This document shows, one piece after another, positions 54,211 to 61,383 of a stretch of DNA of 64,000 bases. Source of the DNA: Flavobacterium psychrophilum (GTDB lineage: Bacteria; Bacteroidota; Bacteroidia; Flavobacteriales; Flavobacteriaceae); contig CAMBZB010000005.1 of assembly GCA_945872245.1 (NCBI GenBank), forward strand, positions 24,654-88,653. Reading direction: 5' to 3'. The translations under genes were made by a program, and so were the position numbers. The notes under the pieces are model-generated. The model had not been told where the DNA came from. It saw only the letters and a program-made list of their open reading frames with translations, and did no database searches. Position 1 is the stretch's first letter. The number at the start of each line of letters is the position of its first letter.

Positions 54211-54981
54211 ATGTTGCGTTGTAAATTTAAAGTTCTACTTGTTCTGTTGCCTATACTCATGTTTGGACAAACTCCTACCAAAAATGAAGTGAATCAACAA
54301 ACCCAGTCTTGGATTAGTTTGAATAATACTTTAAAATTAAATGATTATTGGTCATTAGTGTCGGATTTTCATATTAGGAGAACTGATTTCATTAAGTATC
54401 ACAGTTTTTATATTGTAAGGACAGGAATTAGTTATGCACCTACTTCGAAAATTGCATTGGCAATTGGATATGGTCACATGTGGGCGGCACCATCCAAACC
54501 GGACTGGAATACTTTTTCGAATGAAAACAGGATTTACCAACAGGTTCAGTTGAACTCTAAAATAGGGGAAGTGGCTATTATTCAAAGATTAAGGAATGAG
54601 CAGCGCTGGCAACAAAAAATAGTGAATGATCAACCTGAGGAAGAGCTCCGATTTACTAATAGATTCAGGTATTTAGTAAGTTTAAATATTCCTGTTTTTA
54701 GAAAAAAAACAATGCCAACTTTTATTGTTGCAGACGAGATTATGGTTCATTTTGGTAAAGAAGTGGTTTATAATACCTTTGACCAAAACCGGATTTTTAT
54801 AGGAATCAAACAGAAGATAAATCCAAAACTTAGTTTTGATTTTGGATATATGAATGTTTATCAACAAAAATATTCTGGCTATCAGTATGATATGAATCAC
54901 ACTTTGCGATTGTTTTTTTACTATAGTAACGGTTTAAAGGCTTTAACCCATTTGGGAAATCATTCGTCAGGTAATGAATAG
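54211..54981 (+). CDS. DUF2490 family protein (probable outer-membrane beta-barrel)
   Basis: A 256-aa protein with a signal peptide (LLVLLPILMFGQ, cleavage near residue 22). Alternating aromatic beta strands follow, e.g. WISLNNTLKLNDYWSLVSDFHIRRTDF and KISFDFGYMNVY-like KLSFDFGYMNVYQQKYSGYQYDMNHTLRLFFYY at the end. This pattern and the ending in a Phe-rich strand fit the DUF2490 barrel family. Function unknown. It lies 80 bp after the preceding gene and may share its transcript. Confidence 0.83.
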   Translation: MLRCKFKVLLVLLPILMFGQTPTKNEVNQQTQSWISLNNTLKLNDYWSLVSDFHIRRTDFIKYHSFYIVRTGISYAPTSKIALAIGYGHMWAAPSKPDWNTFSNENRIYQQVQLNSKIGEVAIIQRLRNEQRWQQKIVNDQPEEELRFTNRFRYLVSLNIPVFRKKTMPTFIVADEIMVHFGKEVVYNTFDQNRIFIGIKQKINPKLSFDFGYMNVYQQKYSGYQYDMNHTLRLFFYYSNGLKALTHLGNHSSGNE

Positions 54982-55017
54982 TTTTTTGTAGTAGCAAGAA
55001 GAGCAATTAAAACTAAA

Positions 55018-55506
55018 TTATTTGTCCGCAAATTTTCGAAATCCATATTGAATTGTATATTCTTTATATTTATAATTACTCATTTTTTCACTATTTCGTT
55101 GTTCTTGAATTTGGTTGTAGTTGCTTATCCGGTCAAACATAGCTTCATTAATGGCAATGGTAAAATAATCATCCTCCCATGTTATTTTTTTATTTATTTC
55201 GATATCTAAAAACGGGGGTAACTCTTCAGTAGAAGATTCAATTGTAATTCCTTTATTATTAATCAAGAAGTTTTTTTCCCCTTGAATGATTTTCATAACG
55301 TCTTCGATTGTTTGGTTCTCTTTCAGCGCGATTAAACAGTGATTGTGATCAGAATAACCATTGATAAAATCAATTCGAATTCCTTTTTTGTGGGCATTTT
55401 CCCTGATATGATTCCAAACGGTTTTTCTAATCTCTTTTATGGCAAGAAATGATAATTTCTTTTTTGTATTCCAAACAAAATGAATATAAACTTTTATGAA
55501 AGCCAT
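55018..55506 (-). CDS. IS200-like / REP-associated tyrosine transposase (RAYT) family protein
   Basis: A 162-aa HUH-type Y1 transposase: VYIHFVWNTKKKLSFL at the start, the metal-binding pair in GYSDHNHCLIALK (His54, His56), and a candidate catalytic Tyr130 in RISNYNQIQEQ. ITWEDDYFTIAINEAM precedes the Tyr, as in related proteins. No flanking IS ends or REP palindromes were recognised, so it looks like a domesticated stand-alone gene. It borders the small-gene/two-component block. Confidence 0.85.
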   Translation of the reverse strand: MAFIKVYIHFVWNTKKKLSFLAIKEIRKTVWNHIRENAHKKGIRIDFINGYSDHNHCLIALKENQTIEDVMKIIQGEKNFLINNKGITIESSTEELPPFLDIEINKKITWEDDYFTIAINEAMFDRISNYNQIQEQRNSEKMSNYKYKEYTIQYGFRKFADK

Positions 55507-55608
55507 GAATTTTATTTTTTTAGTTATAATCTATTTTTATTTTATGTATAAAAAATATTTTGAAATTTGGTGAGTTCTAATAATTCAAATGATTAGTTTA
55601 ATTAAATT

Positions 55609-55857
55609 TTATTTTAAGAGTTGGTAAGACACATAGCCTAAAATGATGTAAATGATAAAAATAAAAAGGCAACCATTTGATTTTAATAAATTAGATGAGT
55701 TGCTATAAGAACCTACTCGTATTCCTTTTCTATGGGAATGCCTTTTATGTCCCTTACTTCTCGTAACGGTTTTGTTTTTGGGAGCAACATTCGATTTATT
55801 ATTCTTTGCCTCTGAATCAAGGAGGTCTTTATTGTTTTTCAGAAAATTAAATTTCAT
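55609..55857 (-). CDS. Small protein with C-terminal membrane segment
   Basis: An 82-aa protein. The N-terminal 55 residues are very polar and basic (TRSKGHKRHSHRKGIRVGSYSNSSN), and residues about 63-81 form one membrane helix (CLFIFIIYIILGYVSYQLL). The family is not recognised. Its ATG overlaps the stop of the upstream 69-aa gene by one base, so the two are translationally coupled and share that gene's promoter. Confidence 0.6.
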   Translation of the reverse strand: MKFNFLKNNKDLLDSEAKNNKSNVAPKNKTVTRSKGHKRHSHRKGIRVGSYSNSSNLLKSNGCLFIFIIYIILGYVSYQLLK

Positions 55858-56066
55858 TATTTAGTGGTATAGTATTCTGTTAAACATTTTTTACAGGCAT
55901 TCGCTTTTGGATAGGTCTTTTTTGCCTTCTCAATGGCACTTTTGACCGAAGGCAAATAGTCTAAAAATTTCCTACTCAGAAAATTCGGAATGCACTCACA
56001 ACCTTCCTGATGTACGTCATAATCTCCTTCAGTATTGGGAAAACTATTTACATAATATAGTTTCAT
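55857..56066 (-). CDS. Small Cys/His protein of unknown function
   Basis: A 69-aa protein: KLYYVNSFPNTEGDYDVHQEGCECIPN, then CKKCLTEYYTTK at the C-terminus. The two Cys pairs (CEC-type and CxxC) and a His could bind zinc. Similar small proteins beginning YYVN...GDHEVH occur in other Flavobacteria. The gene is preceded by a promoter element shared with the response regulator gene and the 103-aa gene. Function unknown. Confidence 0.7.
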   Translation of the reverse strand: MKLYYVNSFPNTEGDYDVHQEGCECIPNFLSRKFLDYLPSVKSAIEKAKKTYPKANACKKCLTEYYTTK

Positions 56067-56116
56067 GGTTTGATATATTTTGATGGTTTTAAAAAAAGAA
56101 ATTTTTAATTCCGCAG

Positions 56117-56165
56117 CAAACTTATATGAATTAAAAAGTACTACTTTACGGTTTCTTACATTTTG
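56117..56165 (-). promoter_or_regulatory. Shared promoter element, copy 1 (69-aa/82-aa genes)
   Basis: Minus strand: CAAAATGTAAGAAACCGTA (56165-56147), 22 bp, TAAGTTTG (56124-56117) followed by C. The -7 box lies about 50 bp before the ATG at 56066. See copies at 56794 and 58160. Confidence 0.7.
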
Positions 56166-56442
56166 ATAATTTTTTTTAAATTACAAATCAATATTTATTA
56201 TTTAAGGGCAACTACACTTTGATTATAAACCTGATTTTCAAATATTTAACATGTTAATGTTTCCAGATTTTATTTTTACTTTTTTTGAATTATTTTTATA
56301 ATCTTGAATTCAACTAATAAATGTAACTTTTGGTTATTAAAATAGATTTCGAGCTTTTTTTGTTACTTGTGACTGTTTTTGAATGATAGAAATACCGAAT
56401 TTGGCAAAGAATAATGATTCCAATTAAAGTAATTGCGTTCAT

Positions 56443-56754
56443 TTATTTGTCCATTTTACAAGTCGCTATTATTCTAATTTGAATTTTATAAATTCTTTTA
56501 ACTTGTTTTTCAGTCAAAATTGATTTGTTCATAGCGTCAAATAGTCTCTCGTATAAAGCCAAAGACCTTGCTCTCATATAAGGGTATTTAGATAATGAAA
56601 TAAGATTGCCTTTAAGGGATTTTTTATAATGCTTAAGGTACTCCTTTAGATAGTTGTTATAGTCATCTAAGTATTTATCCCATTTTTTACTTAAATGTTT
56701 AGTAGAATTTTTTTTAGGAATACTTGATCCAATTTCTATGTCGTTTATGTCCAT
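56443..56754 (-). CDS. Small protein of unknown function
   Basis: A 103-aa, very basic, helix-rich protein (KKWDKYLDDYNNYLKEYLKHYKKSLKG), then YPYMRARSLALYERLFDAMNKSILTEKQVKRIYKIQIRI. No family is recognised. A decayed second copy of its C-terminal half lies upstream at 57101-57240, and its promoter carries the same element as the response regulator gene. Real expression is likely, given the conserved promoter. Confidence 0.6.
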   Translation of the reverse strand: MDINDIEIGSSIPKKNSTKHLSKKWDKYLDDYNNYLKEYLKHYKKSLKGNLISLSKYPYMRARSLALYERLFDAMNKSILTEKQVKRIYKIQIRIIATCKMDK

Positions 56755-56793
56755 AATTCTGTTATTTAATTAAGTATCTTTTTTTAAGTGAAT

Positions 56794-56842
56794 CAAATTT
56801 AGAAGCAAAAATGATAACATCTTTACGGTTTCTCACATTTTG
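56794..56842 (-). promoter_or_regulatory. Shared promoter element, copy 2 (103-aa gene)
   Basis: Minus strand: CAAAATGTGAGAAACCGTA (56842-56824), 22 bp, TAAATTTG (56801-56794). The -7 box lies about 40 bp before the ATG at 56754. The element is identical at all 19 positions to the copy at 58190-58208. Confidence 0.75.
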
Positions 56843-57240
56843 ACTAATTATTTTAAATTATAAATCAAAAATTTTAAATTAAAGGTATATTTTTTTATTT
56901 ATAAACTTGATATATAGTTACTTATTATTTTTGTACCATTGAATTTTTTTTTGATTTTTTTTGAATATTTTTTTATAAATTCATCATACTATTTGAAATT
57001 TTGGTTTGTAAAATAGATTTTGGGCTGTTTTTTTCCTTTTTTTAATGACAGAAAAACAGTATTTAACAAAGAGTAATGATTCCAATTGAAGTAATTGCTT
57101 TCATTTATCCATTTTACTAGCTGCTATTATCTTCATTTGAATTTTAGAAATTTTTAGAATTTTTTTTTAAAATTAAAATTGATTTGTTTGGCTTCAAAAA
57201 TCAGCTAGTATAAATCCAAAGATCTTGCTCTCATATACAT
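56815..57240. repeat. Decayed tandem copy of 56140-56580, including a gene remnant
   Basis: Landmarks recur in order about 660-670 bp apart: TACGGTTTCT at 56147 and 56824, AAAATAGATTTCGAGCT near 56339 and AAAATAGATTTTGGGCT near 57011, and the ATGATTCCAATT-AAGTAATTG string at 56413 and 57075. The stretch 57101-57240 is a dead copy of the C-terminal half of the 103-aa gene (YMRARSL, then stops). No intact gene is present between 56760 and 57429. Confidence 0.75.
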
Positions 57241-57429
57241 TTATAAAAGATTAAAATTAACATGAATATATTTATATAAAAATGATAATTATCATATTTC
57301 ATTTTTATACATAATTATAAACCTATTCCATATTCTTATATAATGAATAAATCTATAGTCAATATTGATAGTATCCTTACAGCAAAGCGTAAAGAGGCAA
57401 TAAAATAAATGAAATAATTGAGGGGGGAA
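57241..57429. other. Gene-free AT-rich stretch downstream of the response regulator
   Basis: No gene. A perfect 14-bp palindrome ATGATAATTATCAT lies at 57282-57295; its role is unknown. Confidence 0.35.
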
Positions 57430-58098
57430 TTATACTAATCCCAAATCTTTAGCTATGGCTACAAGATGTGCATTGTTTCTGGCCTTGAAGTATAATTTAA
57501 GGGCATTAACGCGTTTTTCGAGACTCGAACTACCATAAGGGGTAATTCCTTTATTTTTGAATTCTGTAGTGATTTGTGCCATCATTAATCCCTGGGCGAT
57601 TAATCTTAGGAGTTCAATATCGTATTCTTCAATTTCCAGAAGTGATTTGTTACTTAATAAATTGGATAATTCGGTAGAAAGAATGGTTGTGTTAACGTTG
57701 TAAATACCAAGAATAGCTTTTTGAAGTTCTGGAATGCTGTTTCTTCCTTTGGATATATAAGCATTGATGCTATAATCACTAAAAAGGGATTTTATCTTGA
57801 ATGACTTGTCTTCGACGGAAAAAACTACAATTTTGATTTCCGGTTGTACTTTTCTTATGGCCGCTATCAATTCTTCGCCTGAGTTTAATTTGTTTTTACG
57901 AAAATCATTCTTGAAAGATAAATCACAAATTATTAAGTCAAAAGGGGTATCATTTAAGAGCGCTTTTCGTATTTTTAAATAGGCTTCATCACAATATTTA
58001 GCCAATTGAATTTCAGGAACATGGATTTCTTTTACTGCGTGTATCATAGTGGTGCTAACACTGTCAAAATCTTCGACCACTAATGCTTTATTAAACAT
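57430..58098 (-). CDS. Response regulator with LuxR-like C-terminal domain
   Basis: A 222-aa response regulator. The receiver domain has the acidic pair Glu9-Asp10 (VVEDFD), the phosphoacceptor Asp59 in LIICDLSF and the conserved Lys117 in YISKGRNS. The C-terminal 65 residues (DIELLRLIAQGLMMAQITTEFKNKGITPYGSSSLEKRVNALKLYF) form a divergent helix-turn-helix of the NarL/LuxR type. It lies 11 bp after the histidine kinase gene and has, in addition, an internal promoter-like element at 58160-58208 inside the kinase gene. Target genes are unknown but see the shared element. Confidence 0.9.
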   Translation of the reverse strand: MFNKALVVEDFDSVSTTMIHAVKEIHVPEIQLAKYCDEAYLKIRKALLNDTPFDLIICDLSFKNDFRKNKLNSGEELIAAIRKVQPEIKIVVFSVEDKSFKIKSLFSDYSINAYISKGRNSIPELQKAILGIYNVNTTILSTELSNLLSNKSLLEIEEYDIELLRLIAQGLMMAQITTEFKNKGITPYGSSSLEKRVNALKLYFKARNNAHLVAIAKDLGLV

Positions 58099-58109
58099 AA
58101 TACTATTTT

Positions 58110-59840
58110 TTAAAAGGGTAATACAATACTAGATTTGAATCCTTTATTAGGTTCGGATTCAAAAGTAATGTTTCCTTTAACGTCAAGAATACGGTTTCTC
58201 ACATTTTGGAGTCCTTTTCCTTTAATTATTTCATCTATTGGCGCTCCGGCCCCGTTATCACTGTAATTTATTTCTAAATTATTTTTATTTTTTTTAAAAA
58301 TTAACATAACTAAACTGCAATTACTGTGTTTTTTCATGTTGATTAACAGTTCCTGTAGTACACGATACACTATTATTTTTTTTATATTATCTAACTTTTT
58401 CCAATCTACTTGTTCTATGCCGTTTGCTAATATATTAACAGTTTCGGAATTGAAACCGAAGAGTAATTCTTTGATTTCGGTTTCATATTCTACTCCTTTG
58501 ATAAGAGGACTATTTTCTCTAGAAATGTTTCGTGTAGTGCAATAGATATTACCCAAATTAGTGAGCAATATATTTTTATTTTCCTTAGATTCTAAATCTC
58601 TTGTTTCGGCAAAAGTTATCATTTGGAATAGGTCGTTGGCCACTTCGTCGTGCAATTTTTTTGAAATACGATTTTCCGTTTCAATCTCAGTTTTGATTTT
58701 ATCTCTTTTGTTTTTAGAATATAAATATTTAACGATTCCTAGGGTGGCTATTATACCTGTGGTAATAAAATAGAACAGCAGTAGGACTCTGCTTTTTTGC
58801 TTTTCTAACTTAATCTCGTTTTGTATTTTTTCGATTTTCAGTTTTTGATTTTCTTCTATTTCATTTTTGGAATCGTATTTCATTTTGGCAAATTGATTTT
58901 TTGCTATTTGCTTTGCTTTATTGTTGCTGTCATTGATCCGAATATAATCTAAAACATGCTTTTTCAATAGATCTCCCTTGCTGCTTTTTATTAGTAGGAC
59001 TAAGTTGATTAAGCGGTCGTTGATATCCTTTATTTTAGTTGCTTTTTCATAAGCTGAACTTGAGTATTTGTATGCTAAACGGGGATTGTTTTTCATGTAA
59101 AATTCTGCAAGTCGAGAATAACTCGTAATTAAACCCCATTCATATTTATTTTTTGTATTTATAATTAGTGCTGTATTTAAATAATAAAATGCTCTTGAAT
59201 CTTTTATTTTAAAAAAACAATAACCCAAATTTTCAATTATCCTAGCAAATTCTATGGGATCATTTATAAATTTTTTTTGAAAAGTCAAAGGCAATAAAAT
59301 TTGTATTGCTTTCTGGTACTCTTGTTTCTCCATATACACAAAAGCAATATTGTTTAAACTTTTGGATTTATGAAATTGATCTACTTTTAGTTTGAGTGCT
59401 TTGGTGTGATATTGAAGAGCATTTCTATAATCAAATAGGAATATATAATTAGTAGCAAGTGTACTATAAACATTCCAGCCTCCGTAAGGATATTTTTTTG
59501 TGTTTTTAAATAAAGGTAAAGCTTTAATGATTAAGTATTCACAACTAAAATATTCCCCTTTGTTCATTTCGCTAGATGCTTTCCATGACAACGAATTGAG
59601 AATCCTAGAGGTGTCTTTTTCTCGAATGGCAAGATAATATGCTTTATTAAAATAATAATAAGAACTATCAAAGTTAACATTATCATAATGTGTGTAGCCA
59701 GCAGCTAATAGCGTATCAATTTCTGCAGTATTGTCTTGCTTTTTAGTTGTTTTTAGGGACTTTTTTTCGCAGGATTGTAGTGCTAAAAGCATCGCTAACA
59801 ATAGACTAAAAATAAGGATATGTAGTTTTTTACTTGTCAT
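58110..59840 (-). CDS. TPR-containing sensor histidine kinase (lipobox N-terminus)
   Basis: A 576-aa kinase. The N-terminus has a signal with lipobox LQSC near residue 24, then TPR-like repeats (about 45-300), a coiled coil, a membrane segment (352-374), a HisKA_3-type H-box NRISKKLHDEVANDLFQM with His397, and a GHKL ATPase ending in DNGAGAPIDEIIKGKGLQNVRNRIL. The sensing part is presumably periplasmic. The 3' end of the gene also holds a promoter element for the response regulator; the bases of the GLQNVRNRI codons match it exactly. Confidence 0.92.
   Translation of the reverse strand: MTSKKLHILIFSLLLAMLLALQSCEKKSLKTTKKQDNTAEIDTLLAAGYTHYDNVNFDSSYYYFNKAYYLAIREKDTSRILNSLSWKASSEMNKGEYFSCEYLIIKALPLFKNTKKYPYGGWNVYSTLATNYIFLFDYRNALQYHTKALKLKVDQFHKSKSLNNIAFVYMEKQEYQKAIQILLPLTFQKKFINDPIEFARIIENLGYCFFKIKDSRAFYYLNTALIINTKNKYEWGLITSYSRLAEFYMKNNPRLAYKYSSSAYEKATKIKDINDRLINLVLLIKSSKGDLLKKHVLDYIRINDSNNKAKQIAKNQFAKMKYDSKNEIEENQKLKIEKIQNEIKLEKQKSRVLLLFYFITTGIIATLGIVKYLYSKNKRDKIKTEIETENRISKKLHDEVANDLFQMITFAETRDLESKENKNILLTNLGNIYCTTRNISRENSPLIKGVEYETEIKELLFGFNSETVNILANGIEQVDWKKLDNIKKIIVYRVLQELLINMKKHSNCSLVMLIFKKNKNNLEINYSDNGAGAPIDEIIKGKGLQNVRNRILDVKGNITFESEPNKGFKSSIVLPF
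58160..58208 (-). promoter_or_regulatory. Shared promoter element, copy 3 (internal, before the response regulator)
   Basis: Minus strand: CAAAATGTGAGAAACCGTA (58208-58190), 22 bp, TACTTTTG (58167-58160). It lies within the last 100 bp of the kinase gene, about 60 bp before the regulator ATG at 58098. Spacing and sequence equal copies 1 and 2. Confidence 0.65.
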
Positions 59841-59936
59841 TTGACCAAATTACAAAAATTATAAGAAAAAAGAAGATTATTTAATATGTTAAATTTTTAA
59901 AAAAATTAACTTATGATTTAAAATTTTTTGATTGTA

Positions 59937-59967
59937 ACAAAAAAAACCCAATCTCTCGACTGGGTTT
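59937..59967 (-). terminator. Terminator of the thrS-infC-rpmI-rplT run
   Basis: Minus-strand stem AAACCCA/TGGGTTT (59967-59944) with a ten-base loop, followed by a T-run to about 59939, 40 bp past the rplT stop. Confidence 0.82.
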
Positions 59968-60007
59968 CTCTATAAGTAAGTAATCTTAAATTGAGTTGAT
60001 AAAACGT

Positions 60008-60352
60008 TTATTTTACTTTGTTAAGTATTGCTTTGAAAGCTACTGGGTGATTCATGGCTAAATCGGCAAGAACTTTACGGTTCAATTCGATGTTGTGCTT
60101 TTTGATTTTCCCCATTAGTTGTGAGTAAGACATTCCTTCTAGTCTGGCTCCAGCGTTGATACGTTGAATCCACAAAGCGCGGAAATTTCTTTTGTTCACT
60201 TTTCTGTCACGGTAAGCATAGCACATAGCTTTCTCCACCGCATTTTTAGCAACTGTCCAAACGTTTTTACGACGACCAAAGAAACCTTTGGCTTGCTTCA
60301 TTATCTTTTTTCTTCTTGCTCTTTTAGCAACTGAATTTACTGATCTTGGCAT
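60008..60352 (-). CDS. rplT: Ribosomal protein L20
   Basis: Large-subunit protein required early in 50S assembly, 114 aa. It begins [29 protein letters not shown] and contains [26 protein letters not shown]; all signatures are intact. The frame extends to 60418, but the extra residues are not L20-like, so ATG at 60352 is the start. It is last of the thrS operon. The 160-bp gap before it includes a heptameric repeat that can form a hairpin and might influence L20 autoregulation. Confidence 0.97.
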   Translation of the reverse strand: MPRSVNSVAKRARRKKIMKQAKGFFGRRKNVWTVAKNAVEKAMCYAYRDRKVNKRNFRALWIQRINAGARLEGMSYSQLMGKIKKHNIELNRKVLADLAMNHPVAFKAILNKVK

Positions 60353-60455
60353 AATTTTTCTGTTTTTTTGTAGTAGGCGTCCCGAATTGAAACAAGGGAA
60401 CTTAAGGCCATACTCCAAGGTTATTTTAAATTGTTTTAACCTAAAGAATTTTTTA

Positions 60456-60511
60456 ATTGATAATTGACAATTGATAATTAATTATCCATTATCAATTGTA
60501 CATTGTCAATT
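60456..60511. repeat. Heptameric repeat with internal strand switch, rpmI-rplT gap
   Basis: Eight 7-bp units in strict register. The first three are ATTGAYA, and the later ones become their reverse-strand type (ATCAATT, GTCAATT). The array can therefore fold back on itself as a hairpin. Confidence 0.7.
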
Positions 60512-60512
60512 A

Positions 60513-60710
60513 TTAGATGATTCTTAATTGTTGTTTGATGCTTTTCTCATCTGTTTTGTGCACTAGCGCTGAGTGTGTCAAAGCTAATTTACGTTTTTTA
60601 GATTTCTTGGTCAAGATGTGACTTTTGAAAGCATGCTTTCTTTTAATCTTTCCAGAACCAGTAACTTTGAATCGTTTCTTGGCGCTAGATTTGGTTTTCA
60701 TTTTAGGCAT
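60513..60710 (-). CDS. rpmI: Ribosomal protein L35
   Basis: A 65-aa basic ribosomal protein. [41 protein letters not shown] is the L35 signature. It sits between infC and rplT in the conserved IF3 operon order. Confidence 0.97.
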
Positions 60711-60740
60711 TTTTTCCTAGTGTTTTAATTTATTCTTACT

Positions 60741-60807
60741 TACTGTCTTTGCGAGCTTGCGAAGCAATCTCATTTTATTTTCTGCAATCTGCTTTCTGCA
60801 AACTGAA
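60741..60807. repeat. Dispersed repeat fragment and heptameric array, infC-rpmI gap
   Basis: 60744-60772 reads GTCTTTGCGAGCTTGCGAAG then CAATCTC, like the common Bacteroidetes intergenic repeat (compare 37687). Four heptamers of consensus WTCTGCW (60780-60807) follow and end 2 bp before the infC stop. Confidence 0.55.
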
Positions 60808-60809
60808 TT

Positions 60810-61367
60810 TTATTTCTTTTTCTTCGGAGCAATAAACATGATCATTCTTTTTCCTTCAAGAACGGGCATGGCTTCTACTTTTCCAAATTCTTCAAGATCG
60901 GTGGCTAATCTCAATAATAAGATTTGGCCTTGGTCTTTATAGATGATGGAACGTCCTTTAAAGAAAACGAAAGCTTTCAATTTAGAACCTTCCTTCAGGA
61001 ATTTTTCTGCATTTTTTCTTTTAAATTCATAATCATGCTCATCGGTTTGAGGACCAAAACGAATTTCTTTTACTACAATTTGAGTAGATTTTGCTTTAAG
61101 TTCTTTCTCCCGTTTCTTTTGCATATAAACGAACTTTTTATAGTCCATTATCTTGCAAACCGGCGGCTCTGCATTTGGCGAAATTTCAACCAAGTCTAAT
61201 TCGAACTCGTCCGCTAATCGCAACGCTTCGGAAAGTTTAAAAACTCCAGGCTCAATATTTTCACCTACAAGTCTTACTTCTTGCACACCACGAATAAGAT
61301 TGTTTATTCTGTGGGCATCTTTTTTTTCTACTCGAGGTTGATAACCTCTATTGCTTCTTATTGCTAT
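60810..61367 (-). CDS. infC: Translation initiation factor IF-3, non-canonical ATA start
   Basis: Binds the 30S subunit and proofreads initiator tRNA and start codons; 185 aa. The core includes [12 protein letters not shown] and [29 protein letters not shown], ending [11 protein letters not shown]. The first ATG/GTG-type codon in the frame (internal GTG, 61289) would delete the conserved N-terminus [26 protein letters not shown]. Upstream, the frame offers only ATA at 61367 before reaching thrS, so translation most likely starts there. IF-3 genes in E. coli start at AUU and are autoregulated this way. Confidence 0.92.
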   Translation of the reverse strand: MAIRSNRGYQPRVEKKDAHRINNLIRGVQEVRLVGENIEPGVFKLSEALRLADEFELDLVEISPNAEPPVCKIMDYKKFVYMQKKREKELKAKSTQIVVKEIRFGPQTDEHDYEFKRKNAEKFLKEGSKLKAFVFFKGRSIIYKDQGQILLLRLATDLEEFGKVEAMPVLEGKRMIMFIAPKKKK

Positions 61368-61383
61368 GACTTTATAATTTAAG

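Noticed and set aside
57282-57295. Palindrome ATGATAATTATCAT as a Fur-type operator
   Set aside because: Only partly like a Fur box, located downstream of a gene and in very AT-rich DNA; chance cannot be excluded.
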